Shown here in pieces: positions 8,767-18,168 of a stretch of 62,148 nt of DNA. Position 1 is the first letter of the stretch, and each line of letters opens with the position of its first letter. Source of the stretch: a bacterium (GTDB lineage: Bacteria > UBP14 > UBA6098 > JAFGQG01); contig JAFGQG010000042.1 of NCBI GenBank assembly GCA_016935765.1, positions 1 to 62,148 on the forward strand, written 5' to 3'. Below the pieces are notes generated by a model that was not told the origin of the DNA, did no database searches, and saw only the letters and a program-made list of their open reading frames with translations. The translations under genes were made by a program, and so were the position numbers.

Positions 8767-9021
8767 TCAAGTCTTTTCCATTACTGGTTCAGGCTCACCA
8801 TTTTGTATTAAAATTGTAGGGTTCTTGTTTTCTTCAGGTACAGGTAATCCTTTTTCTCTTAATAAAGCCACATGTTCTTCCATACCAAACTTGGCTTTGT
8901 ATAAACAATCCTCGATGGAGTGACCAACGCCCGTAAAACCTTCTAATTCTGGTGAATAGAAGCAGAAAAAATTAGGGTCTTCGGTAGATTCAATAATGAG
9001 TGAGTATTTAATTTCTATCAT
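8767..9021 (-). CDS. Orphan HicB-like (UPF0150) protein
   Basis: An 84-residue protein with the partial RNase-H-like HicB fold: strand MIEIKYSLIIES, then FCFYSPELEGFTGVGHSIED (the family has P-x-L-x-G-x-x-x-x-G-x-[ST]-x-E-[DE] here), a helix CLYKAKFGMEEHVALLREKG and LPVPEENKNPTI. HicB proteins usually neutralise the HicA mRNA interferase, but no hicA-sized gene lies in the 123 bases upstream or the 25 bases downstream. Solitary members of this family are common and may be antitoxin remnants or have another role. No DNA-binding C-terminus is present. The ribosome site is weak. Confidence 0.75.
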   Translation of the reverse strand: MIEIKYSLIIESTEDPNFFCFYSPELEGFTGVGHSIEDCLYKAKFGMEEHVALLREKGLPVPEENKNPTILIQNGEPEPVMEKT

Positions 9022-9144
9022 TATTAATAACTGTTGGAGTGTTTAAGTTTTAATCTTCTTTATGACAAAATAATGATAAAGACAAAAAAAGCAATTAATT
9101 TCTGTTTATTACAGACAATTTTGGCACAGGTGTGGCTTTAAGAA

Positions 9145-10782
9145 TTACTTAATAAACAACATTTTACTTGATCGTTTTATTCCGCCAATATCTACAACAT
9201 AAAAATACACGCCGGAGTTGACTTCTTCATTTGCATCATTAATCCCATCCCAGTTTATTTTTTGGATGTTTGTGTTTTTAGAAAAAGACAGGGATAAAGA
9301 GCGTATCTTTCTTCCACTTAAATCGAATATCTCTATGCTTCCCGTATCGGTGTTCGGTTCGTTGCAGCTGATTATAATATTGGTGGATGAGTTAAATGGA
9401 TTAGGCTGATTGGGGAGTAGTTCGAACTCGGGGGTCATCTGGCTGGAGTAGCCTATACCCACGGATGTACTCAGTCCTTCTCTGACGCAGCGTACATAGT
9501 TGTATATTCTAATCACGTCCCCCTGGGGTCCTCTGCCATAAACGGGATTTCCGAGGGAATCGACCGCGCCGGGAGCGACCAGGTAGCTGGATGGAGAGCC
9601 GCTTTTTGGCTCGCTTCTCTGGCACCCCGCGCCGTGGACATCGACATAGGAGTAATAGGTGTTGCCCATCAACCTCATCCAGCCGGGTCCTGTGCCAAAA
9701 CATACGTAAGCCGCAGCGTCGCCGGATAACAGGCTCACATGCGATGTGCTCGTCCAGAAGTACGGCCAATCGGTTCTTCCCGCCTCGTTAGTGATCGATG
9801 AGCAGTCGAAAATGGGATCGATTGCCGCGGAAGCTGTGGTAATAGGCGCTCGTGTATAATCGACAATACTCTGCAGTTCCTTTGCGTTCGGTAACCTCCA
9901 GTCATCATAGCCTGCCAAATTAAGATTTTCAGCGTAATCCAGGGCATCCTGCCAATTCAACCCGGCTTCGCTATCCCCCTTCTGCCACATCAGCCCCGTA
10001 GCGCTGTCGGTTATTGTGCCGTCGCCATTGTCTGCGAAATTATTTTCACCATATTCGGTATTGCCCCGGACACAAAGCAGCAAAAATGTTTTGTCGCCCA
10101 TTCCGGGCATTGTCAAGCCATATCCCTTTATCCTGCCGTCTGCGAAGTTCACCCCGAACAGCTTTCCACCTCCACCCATGTCACCATCAACGTACAGGTT
10201 GCAGGAGGCGTATTGCACATCGATTATCCGTTCTCCGTTGAGGGTATCGCCGTAAGCGAACTGGAAATAGGTCGAATCCATGAATGGAATAAGCGAAGAG
10301 TAATCTCCAGGCGCGCTGGGATCAAGACCATTGAATTTTATAAGCGAATAAAGCTCCTTGATGGTGGGCACCCGCCAATCGTTGAAACCTCCATAACTTT
10401 CTGCGTTTAAAACCGCCGGGTAAGCCTGAACCTCCGTCCACGTGAGTTTGTCGTAAATGTCGATGTCGCCATCGCCCTCAGTGTCCGGGGTTTGCTGCCA
10501 GGTTAAACCAGTAACATTGTCGTAAACGGTAAGCCCATCCCCGCTGAGTGTATATGATGGTTCATTCCCTGCATATTGCGCGTCCTGACCATAGAAGGAC
10601 CCGCCAGGTGACGGACAGGATATCACAGCTTCATTGTTATAGCAAAGTTCCTGCCCGGTATCGACTATGGGATAGCCGAGTTCTACCTGAGAATAAGCCG
10701 CGCTTGAGAAAAGTGAAAGAGAAATAAAACCCAAAACCATCAAACAGGTTTTTATAATGTTATTCGGTATCCAATTCTTCAT
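9145..10782 (-). CDS. Secreted DUF1566 (Lcl-type) double-domain protein with sorting domain
   Basis: About 545 residues from an ATG with an AAAGGA site; upstream in-frame codons lack any signal-like sequence, so the shorter start (MKNWIPNNIIKTCL) is preferred. A signal peptide ends SSAAYSQ. Two DUF1566 (Lcl C-terminal) repeats follow: one with TGLTWQQ and NDWRVPTIKELYSLI, the second with TGLMWQKGD, GYDDWRLPNAKELQSIVDY and CVRE near its end. DUF1566 proteins are cell-surface proteins, in Legionella a collagen-like adhesin, with a lectin-like fold. The end, from QPNPFNSS through IEIFDLSGRK to NSGVYFYVV and SKMLFIK, is a sorting domain. Unlike most sorting domains here, its loops hold no DNA repeat. 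Confidence 0.85.
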   Translation of the reverse strand: MKNWIPNNIIKTCLMVLGFISLSLFSSAAYSQVELGYPIVDTGQELCYNNEAVISCPSPGGSFYGQDAQYAGNEPSYTLSGDGLTVYDNVTGLTWQQTPDTEGDGDIDIYDKLTWTEVQAYPAVLNAESYGGFNDWRVPTIKELYSLIKFNGLDPSAPGDYSSLIPFMDSTYFQFAYGDTLNGERIIDVQYASCNLYVDGDMGGGGKLFGVNFADGRIKGYGLTMPGMGDKTFLLLCVRGNTEYGENNFADNGDGTITDSATGLMWQKGDSEAGLNWQDALDYAENLNLAGYDDWRLPNAKELQSIVDYTRAPITTASAAIDPIFDCSSITNEAGRTDWPYFWTSTSHVSLLSGDAAAYVCFGTGPGWMRLMGNTYYSYVDVHGAGCQRSEPKSGSPSSYLVAPGAVDSLGNPVYGRGPQGDVIRIYNYVRCVREGLSTSVGIGYSSQMTPEFELLPNQPNPFNSSTNIIISCNEPNTDTGSIEIFDLSGRKIRSLSLSFSKNTNIQKINWDGINDANEEVNSGVYFYVVDIGGIKRSSKMLFIK

Positions 10783-10998
10783 TTTGTTTCCTTTCAAGTG
10801 TGGCCTAAGTGAGACTAAATTTCTTATTTTCATATAATAAGACGTAATTTGAACAATATAACTTTCGCTGCTTCTTTCTGGATCGAAGTAAAATATATTG
10901 AAAAGTGATACAAATCCTATTGCCATAGTATGAAATCTAATTAGATTAAAACGAATGCAGAAGAAGAAAAAAACAACTATTTAAAAAGGAGTTGCCAA

Positions 10999-13900
10999 AT
11001 GAAACGATATCTTTTAGTATTTTTCGCCTTCGTAATTCTTCAAACGTTAATCGTTGATCATCATTCGTCCCTGCTCGCCTCCGTTCCCCATCTCATGACT
11101 TATCAGGGAAAGCTTACCCATTCGGATGGTGTAGGAATAAATGACACTGTCCAGGTAACCTTCGGGCTTTACAGGACCGCGGCTTTAGGTGAAACGCTCT
11201 GGACGGAGATTCACGATTCGGTAGTGGTTAAAAAGGGTTTGTTCTCTGTGGTTCTGGGTTCGATAAAGCCCCTTAACCTGCCTTTCGACACAAGTTATTT
11301 CCTTCGAATAGTAGTGGATGGCGATCCGCTTGTTCCGCGAGTTCGTCAAACCTCTTCGCCGTATGCCTTTCGAGCGATTTATGCAGATACTGTTGACTTA
11401 TCGAACTTTGCGCTTTGGGAGCTTGGAGACGTAACCTATGTCGGTCTCAGCCCGGGGGATGTTTTGAAGTGGAACGGCACATTCTGGGTTCCGGCGGTGG
11501 ACGCCGGCGCTGGCGGCGCGGATGGAGATTGGGAGATATCGGGCGCGAATATGTACTCGGTCCCTGTCGGAAATGTGGGCATCGGGGAGGAGACCCCCAC
11601 CGCGAAACTGCATGTGAACGCTGTCGATAAGATCGGTTTAAAAGTGGGTGAGTCGGACAGCATAGGCATCCATATAGACAACGCAGAATGGCATGGAATC
11701 TACGTTGATTCAGCCGGGTATGCCGGGATCTATGTGAACCAGGCGCACGATTGGGCGGGATATTTCAACGGCGCGGGTTTCTTCAGGGGATTCGTAGTGG
11801 CGGGATCACTCTATTCTAACCTGTACCGGGACGGCAGTTACCAACCCCTGCTCCGCTCAAGCGACAGTTCGATAGACATCACCGAGGATGCTGACGGCTC
11901 GTACGACATTACTACCCCGCACGGTCTTGGCGGCACCGGCACGGACAATTACCTCGCAAGGTGGGACGGCACAAACTCTGTCGAAGCTTCGATGGTTTAC
12001 CAGAGTGATGTGGGAAATGTTGGAATCGGCACCCCGGCAACTACCGCGAGACTCGCAGTTTACGGAAGCAGTGACGGACTCAGCATCCGCAATTCTACAG
12101 ACGATGCGGTTGAGATATTCAATATCGCAGATGATGGAATTGGTATTTACGAAGTTGGGGGTGTCGGGATTCAAATCGACAGTACAGGGTCGTCAGGTAT
12201 AATTATCGACGGGGCTTCGGAATACGGCTTGAGAATCAATAACGCCAAATGGGCAGGCGTTCGTATCGACTCGTCTGGAACCCACGGAATATCGGTATTA
12301 AACTCAAACTTGACTGGGATTAGAGTAATTAATTCCGGCGACGAAGCCGTTCAAATAGACAGCGCCGGGACTTCGGGCATAATCATCGATGACGCTGCTG
12401 AATTCGGATTACGCGTAAATAATGCCGGCTGGGCTGGAGTGCGAATAGATTCCTCCGGAACCCATGGTATCTCAGTAACCAATTCCACAAATGATGGTAT
12501 TCGAGTTACGAATTCCGGCGGCTGGGCTGGTAACTTCCTTGGTGATGTTAATATTACTCAGAGTCTCTTCGTTGGTGATGTGCCCACAGATACCGATCCC
12601 GATTTTCTCCTAACGGTAATAGGTGACCAGATTATGAAGGTCGATGCCACCGCTTATGAAGGTTCGGGCTTGGACGCTGATTGGGGAGTTAACGGGAACC
12701 ATATCTATAACGCGCTTCCAGGTAACGTGGGAATTGGAGTGGTGACTCCCCTCGCCAAACTGCATATTGCTAATGCTTCCGATGATGGTATCCTTGTGCA
12801 GACCTCGGGTGAATATGGGATTAGGCTGATAGATTCTCATTTTCATGGCGTGTTCGTTGATTCTACTGATGCGAGTGGCGTGTATGTTGGAAGGGCAGCC
12901 GATAATGGAGTGTGGGTAAATGTCGCTGGAGAACACGGTGTAAACATTGCCTATGCCGGGCTGAATGGCGTGAACATCACTTATCCAAATGAATACGGCA
13001 TAAGAGTGTACCGCTCCGGGATGGAAGGCATTTATATCAAGGAACCCGACAGCTCGGGAATACTGATTAAAAACCCCGGGGAAAATGGAATTATCATTGA
13101 TAGCGTATCAACCGCTTCCCGGGACGGGATAAAGATACAAAACATCGCGGATGATGGTATAGAGATAAAGAATACTGCAGACGAAGGGATTTATATAGAC
13201 CTTGCGGGTGATAACGGTCTCTATGTGAACGCCCCGGGAGATAACGGTATAGTTGTTGCCACAGCCTCAAACAGGGGTATGTATGTATTTAATCCCGGAT
13301 CCGATGGGATCGAGATATCTGGAATGGCGACAACGGGTCGCGGTATCTTCATCCACGATCATTCCGGAGAAGGGGATCCGGATACAGGCATTGTTATCCA
13401 GGACGCGGGAGATGACGGGATCGTTGTCCGCGATGCCGGCAGCAACGGAATCGTCATCGATTCGCCTGCCGAAGCGGGTATGTTAATAGACTCTCCAGGA
13501 AGCAGTGGCTTAATTATAAATGGAACCAATTATGGAAATGGCGAATATGGTGTCTATGCCGTTAGCGTAGCAGCAGGAGATACCGCAGCATTTCTAGGGG
13601 GTGGGGTCTATATATCCGAAGATTTAAGCGTAGATGGAGACATTGGTGTGGGTAGCAACTTAAACATCGATGGCAACTTAAGCGCTGATGGGAAATTGAC
13701 AGTCAATGACACTGTCGTTTCCACCGGCATTCGAATCGACGATTTTAATCCCACCCTTACTATGGACGGGGAAGGAGGAGGGGCAGATATAGTCGTCAAA
13801 TATAACGATAACAATAAATGGCGGATGCATTATTCAACGGGTTTCAAACGTTTAAGTTTTGATTACTTTAGTGGATCTGATTGGTACTCAAAATTAACTC

Positions 13901-14664
13901 TGGATGATTCTACTGGTTATGTTGGAATTGGTACAACTGTTCCTGACAAAAACCTTGAAGTAGTTGGCGAAGGGCGGTTCCGCTCGGACGCTGACGCTGA
14001 CGGCAGTGTGGGTTCAGGAGTATTGCAAATCCTTAACGCTGCCGGTACCGCTGGTCTCCACCTTGATAACAATGAAATTCAAACACTCGGACAAGACCTG
14101 TATATAAACCAGTCGAATATGAGTAATACGCATATAAATGCTTTTGTGCATGTGGATACATCAGGAAAAGTAGGGATTGGCACATCAAGTCCACAGGAGG
14201 TTTTTCATGTTAATGGAACCGCTAAGGTTGATGTATTGAAGATCGCAGGAGGAGCAGACCTCTCGGAGCAATTCGAATTGGAAAAAGAACCTGAACCTGG
14301 GATGGTCGTATGTATAGATGACAGAAATCCGGGCAAGCTTATTGTCAGTGAGAGTGCCTATGACCGCAGGGTGGCAGGCATTATTAGTGGAGCTGGTGGT
14401 GTTAATCCCGGTATGCTCATGGGGCATGATGGAACGATAGCCGATGGCGATTATCCTGTCGCATTAAGCGGGCGAGTGTATTGCTGGGCGGATGCTTCGA
14501 GCGGTCCGATCAAGCCGGGTGACCTTCTCACGACATCCGGAATTCCCGGGCATGCCATGAAAGTTGGGAATTATGAAAAGTCACAGGGGGCGATACTCGG
14601 GAAAGCGATGAGCTCCCTCGAAAGAGGTCAGGGTTTAATCCTGGTACTTGTTGCGTTGCAATAG
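10999..14664 (+). CDS. Large secreted decapeptide-repeat solenoid protein
   Basis: 1221 residues. A signal peptide (about 1-29) precedes a LMTYQGKLTHSDGVGIND domain (about 34-135) paralogous to the 3142 protein. The middle is built from 10-residue repeats of the form G[IVL]x[IV]xx[AS]xxx, for example GVRIDSSGTH and GIRVINSGDE, in two main blocks (DNA about 12070-12520 and 12780-13530), predicting a long beta-solenoid. Within the first block a six-repeat unit is duplicated almost exactly. The C-terminal 130 residues (DLSEQFELEKEPEPGMVVCI, then YDRRVAGIISGAGG, then VALSGRVYCWADAS, then AILGKAM) form a conserved domain that resembles tail-spike/autoproteolytic chaperone C-termini, a family link I cannot confirm by eye. 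No sorting domain. AAGGAG ribosome site. The C10 peptidase gene starts 17 bases after its stop, so the two may be co-transcribed. Confidence 0.85.
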   Translation: MKRYLLVFFAFVILQTLIVDHHSSLLASVPHLMTYQGKLTHSDGVGINDTVQVTFGLYRTAALGETLWTEIHDSVVVKKGLFSVVLGSIKPLNLPFDTSYFLRIVVDGDPLVPRVRQTSSPYAFRAIYADTVDLSNFALWELGDVTYVGLSPGDVLKWNGTFWVPAVDAGAGGADGDWEISGANMYSVPVGNVGIGEETPTAKLHVNAVDKIGLKVGESDSIGIHIDNAEWHGIYVDSAGYAGIYVNQAHDWAGYFNGAGFFRGFVVAGSLYSNLYRDGSYQPLLRSSDSSIDITEDADGSYDITTPHGLGGTGTDNYLARWDGTNSVEASMVYQSDVGNVGIGTPATTARLAVYGSSDGLSIRNSTDDAVEIFNIADDGIGIYEVGGVGIQIDSTGSSGIIIDGASEYGLRINNAKWAGVRIDSSGTHGISVLNSNLTGIRVINSGDEAVQIDSAGTSGIIIDDAAEFGLRVNNAGWAGVRIDSSGTHGISVTNSTNDGIRVTNSGGWAGNFLGDVNITQSLFVGDVPTDTDPDFLLTVIGDQIMKVDATAYEGSGLDADWGVNGNHIYNALPGNVGIGVVTPLAKLHIANASDDGILVQTSGEYGIRLIDSHFHGVFVDSTDASGVYVGRAADNGVWVNVAGEHGVNIAYAGLNGVNITYPNEYGIRVYRSGMEGIYIKEPDSSGILIKNPGENGIIIDSVSTASRDGIKIQNIADDGIEIKNTADEGIYIDLAGDNGLYVNAPGDNGIVVATASNRGMYVFNPGSDGIEISGMATTGRGIFIHDHSGEGDPDTGIVIQDAGDDGIVVRDAGSNGIVIDSPAEAGMLIDSPGSSGLIINGTNYGNGEYGVYAVSVAAGDTAAFLGGGVYISEDLSVDGDIGVGSNLNIDGNLSADGKLTVNDTVVSTGIRIDDFNPTLTMDGEGGGADIVVKYNDNNKWRMHYSTGFKRLSFDYFSGSDWYSKLTLDDSTGYVGIGTTVPDKNLEVVGEGRFRSDADADGSVGSGVLQILNAAGTAGLHLDNNEIQTLGQDLYINQSNMSNTHINAFVHVDTSGKVGIGTSSPQEVFHVNGTAKVDVLKIAGGADLSEQFELEKEPEPGMVVCIDDRNPGKLIVSESAYDRRVAGIISGAGGVNPGMLMGHDGTIADGDYPVALSGRVYCWADASSGPIKPGDLLTTSGIPGHAMKVGNYEKSQGAILGKAMSSLERGQGLILVLVALQ
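11044..11069 (-). repeat. GACGAATNATGATYAACGAT-family repeat inside a signal-peptide coding sequence
   Basis: Read on the minus strand, this segment begins GACGAATGATGATCAACGAT and matches the intergenic repeat at 16336-16367 and, less well, the one at 18012-18047. Here it codes for the end of the signal peptide of the 1221-residue protein (QTLIVDHHSS). Confidence 0.65.
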
Positions 14665-14681
14665 TAAATGGAGAAAGTACT

Positions 14682-16313
14682 ATGAGAATAAGATATAAAC
14701 AAATATTAAGATATATAATTCCCTGGTTCTTGATCTGCATAACAGGAGTGGTGACCTTACATGGGGAAAAGCTTCCGGAACAAGACATTCGGGCAGCGGT
14801 GCAGACGTGGGTTAATTATGTTACTGCTGATGCCCGTCCGGATGCCGTTATTGAATCTATGGAACCATTTGTAACCGGGGGTGAAACAATGGCTTACATA
14901 GCTCATTTATGGAATGGCGGTTTCTGCCTTTGCGGCGCAGACAATATTGTTTTACCGGTGTATCTTTATAGCCCAACTGGGGAATACGATCCCGACATCC
15001 CTGACTACCAGGATGTGCTTTATGAGATATCCTCAAGGACATTAACTTTAAGAGATTTCCTGGATAAAGGTAGTCCCAAGGTTAGGGAATATCAGTCTTT
15101 TCTTGCACGGCGAGATACCTTCTGGATGGATTTAACTGCAGGGAGGATTCCCAGGAGGCTTCAGCGCAGTATGGGTACTCTTGCTGTTCCGGAGTCGATG
15201 AGAGTACCTTTAACTTCCACCTGGAACCAGGATTCCCCATATAATGACCAGTGCCCTGAACTTACCCCCGGGGAAGATGAACATACAGTTGTTGGCTGCG
15301 GCGCTACAGCTTTAGCTCAAGTTTTATACTACTGGAAATGGCCAAATGCCGGTGAAGGCAAGGATAGTCTTTATTATGTTTACAGATATAGGAATACGTG
15401 GATTGCTCAGACGCTCTCAGCTGATCCGGGGATTCCCGTAGGTTGGGATACCCGTCTCAGGTGGGTTTCTACTGGCGGAGGTCAACTCCAGATGAAAGGG
15501 TATTGGGATAATTCCGTATATGGCACAGCCAGGACCCTTAATGAGAACCCTGGTTATTTAAATGCTCTTGATTCCCTCTGGGGGAAAATGTACCGTGATT
15601 CGACGTTTTGCCGGGTGAATTTCGGAGCAGCTTCGTATAATTGGGCAATTGCAAAGGATAGTCATGGGGATCCCCCAGATGCGAGTGCCGCCGAAGCTGC
15701 CAAGATTTCGTACCATTCTGGGGTATCAGTTGGGATGTCTTATGGGATAATGGGTTCCAGTTCACATTCTCCGCATGCTGCGGAAGCTTTATCCAGCCAT
15801 TTCAAATATGACCCGGATGCTTACTGGGCAGAGCTGGATATTGACTCGATGACATTGGAAATGCAGTGGCTTCGACCTTGCACCTTTAAAGGAGAGTGCG
15901 GGTCGGGAAGCCACATCTGGGTTATTATGGGTTACAATAAAGCCACCGACCCGGATAGGCAATTCCTGATGAACCTTGGATGGGGAGGCGCGCCAGCCTG
16001 GTACACCTGCGACAGCATCGATACTGATGGCGATGGAACTCCTGAATTCGATTTCTGGCAAGGTCATGCTGTTTTGATCGCGCCGGAGGATGTTGTTAGA
16101 TTTGTAGGAGCAGCAGACACGGGTGATGGCAGCCCCAATAGCCCACACGAAAACATCGAGGCTGCACTCGGTGATCCAACCCTACCCGATAGAGGCACCC
16201 TGATATTTAAAGCTGGTTCAATAAATACCTTCACCCCGGGAAGCGACCTGATTATTAACAAAGAACTGACACTTAGGGGTTATAATGCGACGATTCGACA
16301 TGGAGGACCGTAG
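14682..16313 (+). CDS. Secreted C10-family (streptopain-like) cysteine peptidase, copy 1
   Basis: 543 residues. Signal peptide about 1-28. A propeptide resembling the streptopain inhibitor region (KLPEQDIRAAVQTWV, about 30-110, with GGFCLCGADN) precedes the peptidase domain (about 170-430). The catalytic Cys is Cys206 in VVGCGATALAQVLYYWKWP, the family's GCxATAxAQ; the catalytic His is His411 in GSGSHIWVIMGYN. The last 75 residues (RFVGAADTGDGSPNSPHENI to RGYNATIRHGGP) resemble the first turns of a beta-helix (DUF1565 type) and stop there, with no sorting domain. Starts 17 bases after the solenoid protein and is 69 bases upstream of a paralogue, so they probably form an operon. Likely degrades extracellular protein. 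ATG with GGAGA site. Confidence 0.9.
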   Translation: MRIRYKQILRYIIPWFLICITGVVTLHGEKLPEQDIRAAVQTWVNYVTADARPDAVIESMEPFVTGGETMAYIAHLWNGGFCLCGADNIVLPVYLYSPTGEYDPDIPDYQDVLYEISSRTLTLRDFLDKGSPKVREYQSFLARRDTFWMDLTAGRIPRRLQRSMGTLAVPESMRVPLTSTWNQDSPYNDQCPELTPGEDEHTVVGCGATALAQVLYYWKWPNAGEGKDSLYYVYRYRNTWIAQTLSADPGIPVGWDTRLRWVSTGGGQLQMKGYWDNSVYGTARTLNENPGYLNALDSLWGKMYRDSTFCRVNFGAASYNWAIAKDSHGDPPDASAAEAAKISYHSGVSVGMSYGIMGSSSHSPHAAEALSSHFKYDPDAYWAELDIDSMTLEMQWLRPCTFKGECGSGSHIWVIMGYNKATDPDRQFLMNLGWGGAPAWYTCDSIDTDGDGTPEFDFWQGHAVLIAPEDVVRFVGAADTGDGSPNSPHENIEAALGDPTLPDRGTLIFKAGSINTFTPGSDLIINKELTLRGYNATIRHGGP

Positions 16314-16335
16314 GGGGATAGATGAAAAAATGATT

Positions 16336-16367
16336 GACGAATAATGATTAACGATTAGCGATTGAAG
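16336..16367 (+). repeat. Dispersed ATTAACGATT-type repeat after C10 copy 1
   Basis: Starts GACGAATAATGATTAACGAT. It begins 22 bases after the stop codon of the first C10 peptidase gene; a related copy at 18012-18047 begins 18 bases after the stop of the second. A minus-strand copy lies in the signal-peptide coding region at 11044-11069. Confidence 0.7.
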
Positions 16368-16382
16368 AAATGAAAGAGAAAA

Positions 16383-17993
16383 ATGAAAAATAATTTTAAA
16401 TTCCACTTGTTAATAATCCTGATGTTTGCAGTTAGTTTGAATAATGTTCGTGCGGAAAAACTTGCAGAGCGGGATGTTCGGGAAGCGGTTCAGACCTGGG
16501 TGCAGAATGTAACCGCGAATGCCCGTCCGGACGCTGTTGTAGAGTCAATGGAACCTTACATAGTTGATAGTGAAACTCTTGCTTATATTGCCCATCTCAA
16601 CGATAGCGGGTTCTGTCTGTGTGGAGCAGATAATTTGCTCTACCCGGTTTACTACTACAATCCACACAGTGATTATGATACTGATAATCCAAATTATAAG
16701 TACATTCTTGACGAAATCTCGGGCAGGAGAAACTTCTACAAGACGGGAATAGATACTGGGGATACCCTGGTATTGCAATATTTGGAAGAGTTCGCATCCC
16801 GTGAGGCAATCTGGAGAGAATTAAGCTCCGGAAGAATACCCCCCCAAAGAGCCAGTTCTGAAAGCCCCCTGTCGAACCCGGACAGTATGAGCATTTTGTT
16901 CAATTGCCAGTGGGGGCAACACAGTCCTTTCTGGCACTATTGCCCCACACTGACTCACAATCCGTTGACTCCCGACACCTGCGTTGTGGGTTGCGTAGCG
17001 ACTGCGACAGCGCAAATTATGTATTATTGGGAATGGCCGCCCAACGGCACAGGCATCGTGAACACGGACTATATTTACAAGTGGAATAATGTCTGGCTGA
17101 CGCAAAATTTAGCGGATGACCCCGGAATAGATACAACCGGAGGTTTCAGGCAGCGCCTTCAGTGGGTAGCAACAGGTGGGGGCCAACTCCAGATGAGGGG
17201 CAGATGGGACAGCAGCCTGTATGGCTCTGCTGAAGCGATCGATACTTCCGCTGCTTACCTGACTGCCCTCGAAGCCCTGTGGAACGCCATGAATGTCGAC
17301 ACAGTGCACCTGGAAGAAAACCTTTCTTCGCATTCTTACAATTACGGCATCATGGGGGACCATCCGGGAAGCGCTGCATCCAACCTGGAAATGGCAAAGC
17401 TGAGTTACCATCTTGGGCTGGCTGTGAATATGGATTATGGTATAAATGGTTCTGCAGCTAATACTTATGACGTACCCGGTGTGATTATTCCCCGGTTCGA
17501 TTACGATCCGGACGCCCATTATATTGAGGTTAATAAAGACTCCATAACTACAGAGCTCCTTTGGTCGCGTCCTGTGCAAATACGCGGTTCTATCCCCGAT
17601 GGAGGCGGACACTCATGGGTGATTTTTGGTTACAACAAAGCCACAGACCCGAACCGGCAGTTCAGAATGAATATGGGTTGGGATGGCGGCAGCGATGGTT
17701 GGTACACCCTGGATAATGTACCATTGAATTTAACAGAGGACCAGGGGCATAATGTTTTTGTTGCTCCAGATAGCGTAGTCAGGTTCGTAGGTAACTCCGG
17801 TACTCCGGGTGACGGCTCGCCGAACAACCCCCACGGAGACTTTGACGAGGGTTTAACAAATGTGCCCGAAGGAGGAACGCTGATTATGAAAGCAAATTCG
17901 GTGCATAATGTTGACGCTGCCGGTGATTATGTTATCTCCAAGGAAGTGGATCTTAAAGGATACAATGTGGAGATTCGGCATGGAGAACCGTAG
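16383..17993 (+). CDS. Secreted C10-family cysteine peptidase, copy 2
   Basis: 536 residues, a tandem paralogue of the preceding gene along its whole length. Signal peptide about 1-24, propeptide region KLAERDVREAVQTWV with SGFCLCGADN, catalytic Cys204 in VVGCVATATAQIMYYWEWP and His410 in GGGHSWVIFGYN. It ends in the same truncated beta-helix-like segment (RFVGNSGTPGDGSPNNPHGD to LKGYNVEIRHGEP), showing that this ending is a conserved module and not a chance truncation. No sorting domain. The 3' flanks of the two copies are also alike (TAGNGGGATAGA plus a dispersed repeat), so the duplication included downstream DNA. The copies have diverged in loops and may differ in specificity. Confidence 0.9.
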   Translation: MKNNFKFHLLIILMFAVSLNNVRAEKLAERDVREAVQTWVQNVTANARPDAVVESMEPYIVDSETLAYIAHLNDSGFCLCGADNLLYPVYYYNPHSDYDTDNPNYKYILDEISGRRNFYKTGIDTGDTLVLQYLEEFASREAIWRELSSGRIPPQRASSESPLSNPDSMSILFNCQWGQHSPFWHYCPTLTHNPLTPDTCVVGCVATATAQIMYYWEWPPNGTGIVNTDYIYKWNNVWLTQNLADDPGIDTTGGFRQRLQWVATGGGQLQMRGRWDSSLYGSAEAIDTSAAYLTALEALWNAMNVDTVHLEENLSSHSYNYGIMGDHPGSAASNLEMAKLSYHLGLAVNMDYGINGSAANTYDVPGVIIPRFDYDPDAHYIEVNKDSITTELLWSRPVQIRGSIPDGGGHSWVIFGYNKATDPNRQFRMNMGWDGGSDGWYTLDNVPLNLTEDQGHNVFVAPDSVVRFVGNSGTPGDGSPNNPHGDFDEGLTNVPEGGTLIMKANSVHNVDAAGDYVISKEVDLKGYNVEIRHGEP

Positions 17994-18011
17994 AGGGATA
18001 GAGGCAAAATT

Positions 18012-18047
18012 GAATAACGAATATCGATCAACGATTTAGGATTTGAG
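18012..18047 (+). repeat. Dispersed AACGATT-type repeat after C10 copy 2
   Basis: Contains AATATCGATCAACGATTTAG, related to 16336-16367 and to the minus-strand copy at 11044-11069. Its position after the second C10 gene mirrors the first. Confidence 0.6.
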
Positions 18048-18121
18048 AAGTGAAAGTAAAAACCAATTAATCAACTAATAACCAAGAAGCGATAATAAGT
18101 CTTGTAATATATTTCCATAAA

Positions 18122-18168
18122 AGTCCCCTCTTGAGAGGGGGGGGGCCGCGAAGCGGTGGGGTGTGTCC
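18122..18168 (+). repeat. G-rich interspersed inverted repeat
   Basis: CCCCTCTTGAGAGGGG (an inverted repeat) runs into a G9 tract and then CCGCGAAGCGG, a second inverted repeat, followed by TGGGGTGTGTCCC. This kind of two-hairpin sequence occurs as a dispersed element in many FCB-group genomes; this is the only full copy in the window. Confidence 0.6.

Noticed and set aside
17109-17612. Minus-strand reading frame opposite C10 copy 2
   Set aside because: The plus strand carries intact catalytic motifs and a paralogue; this is a shadow.
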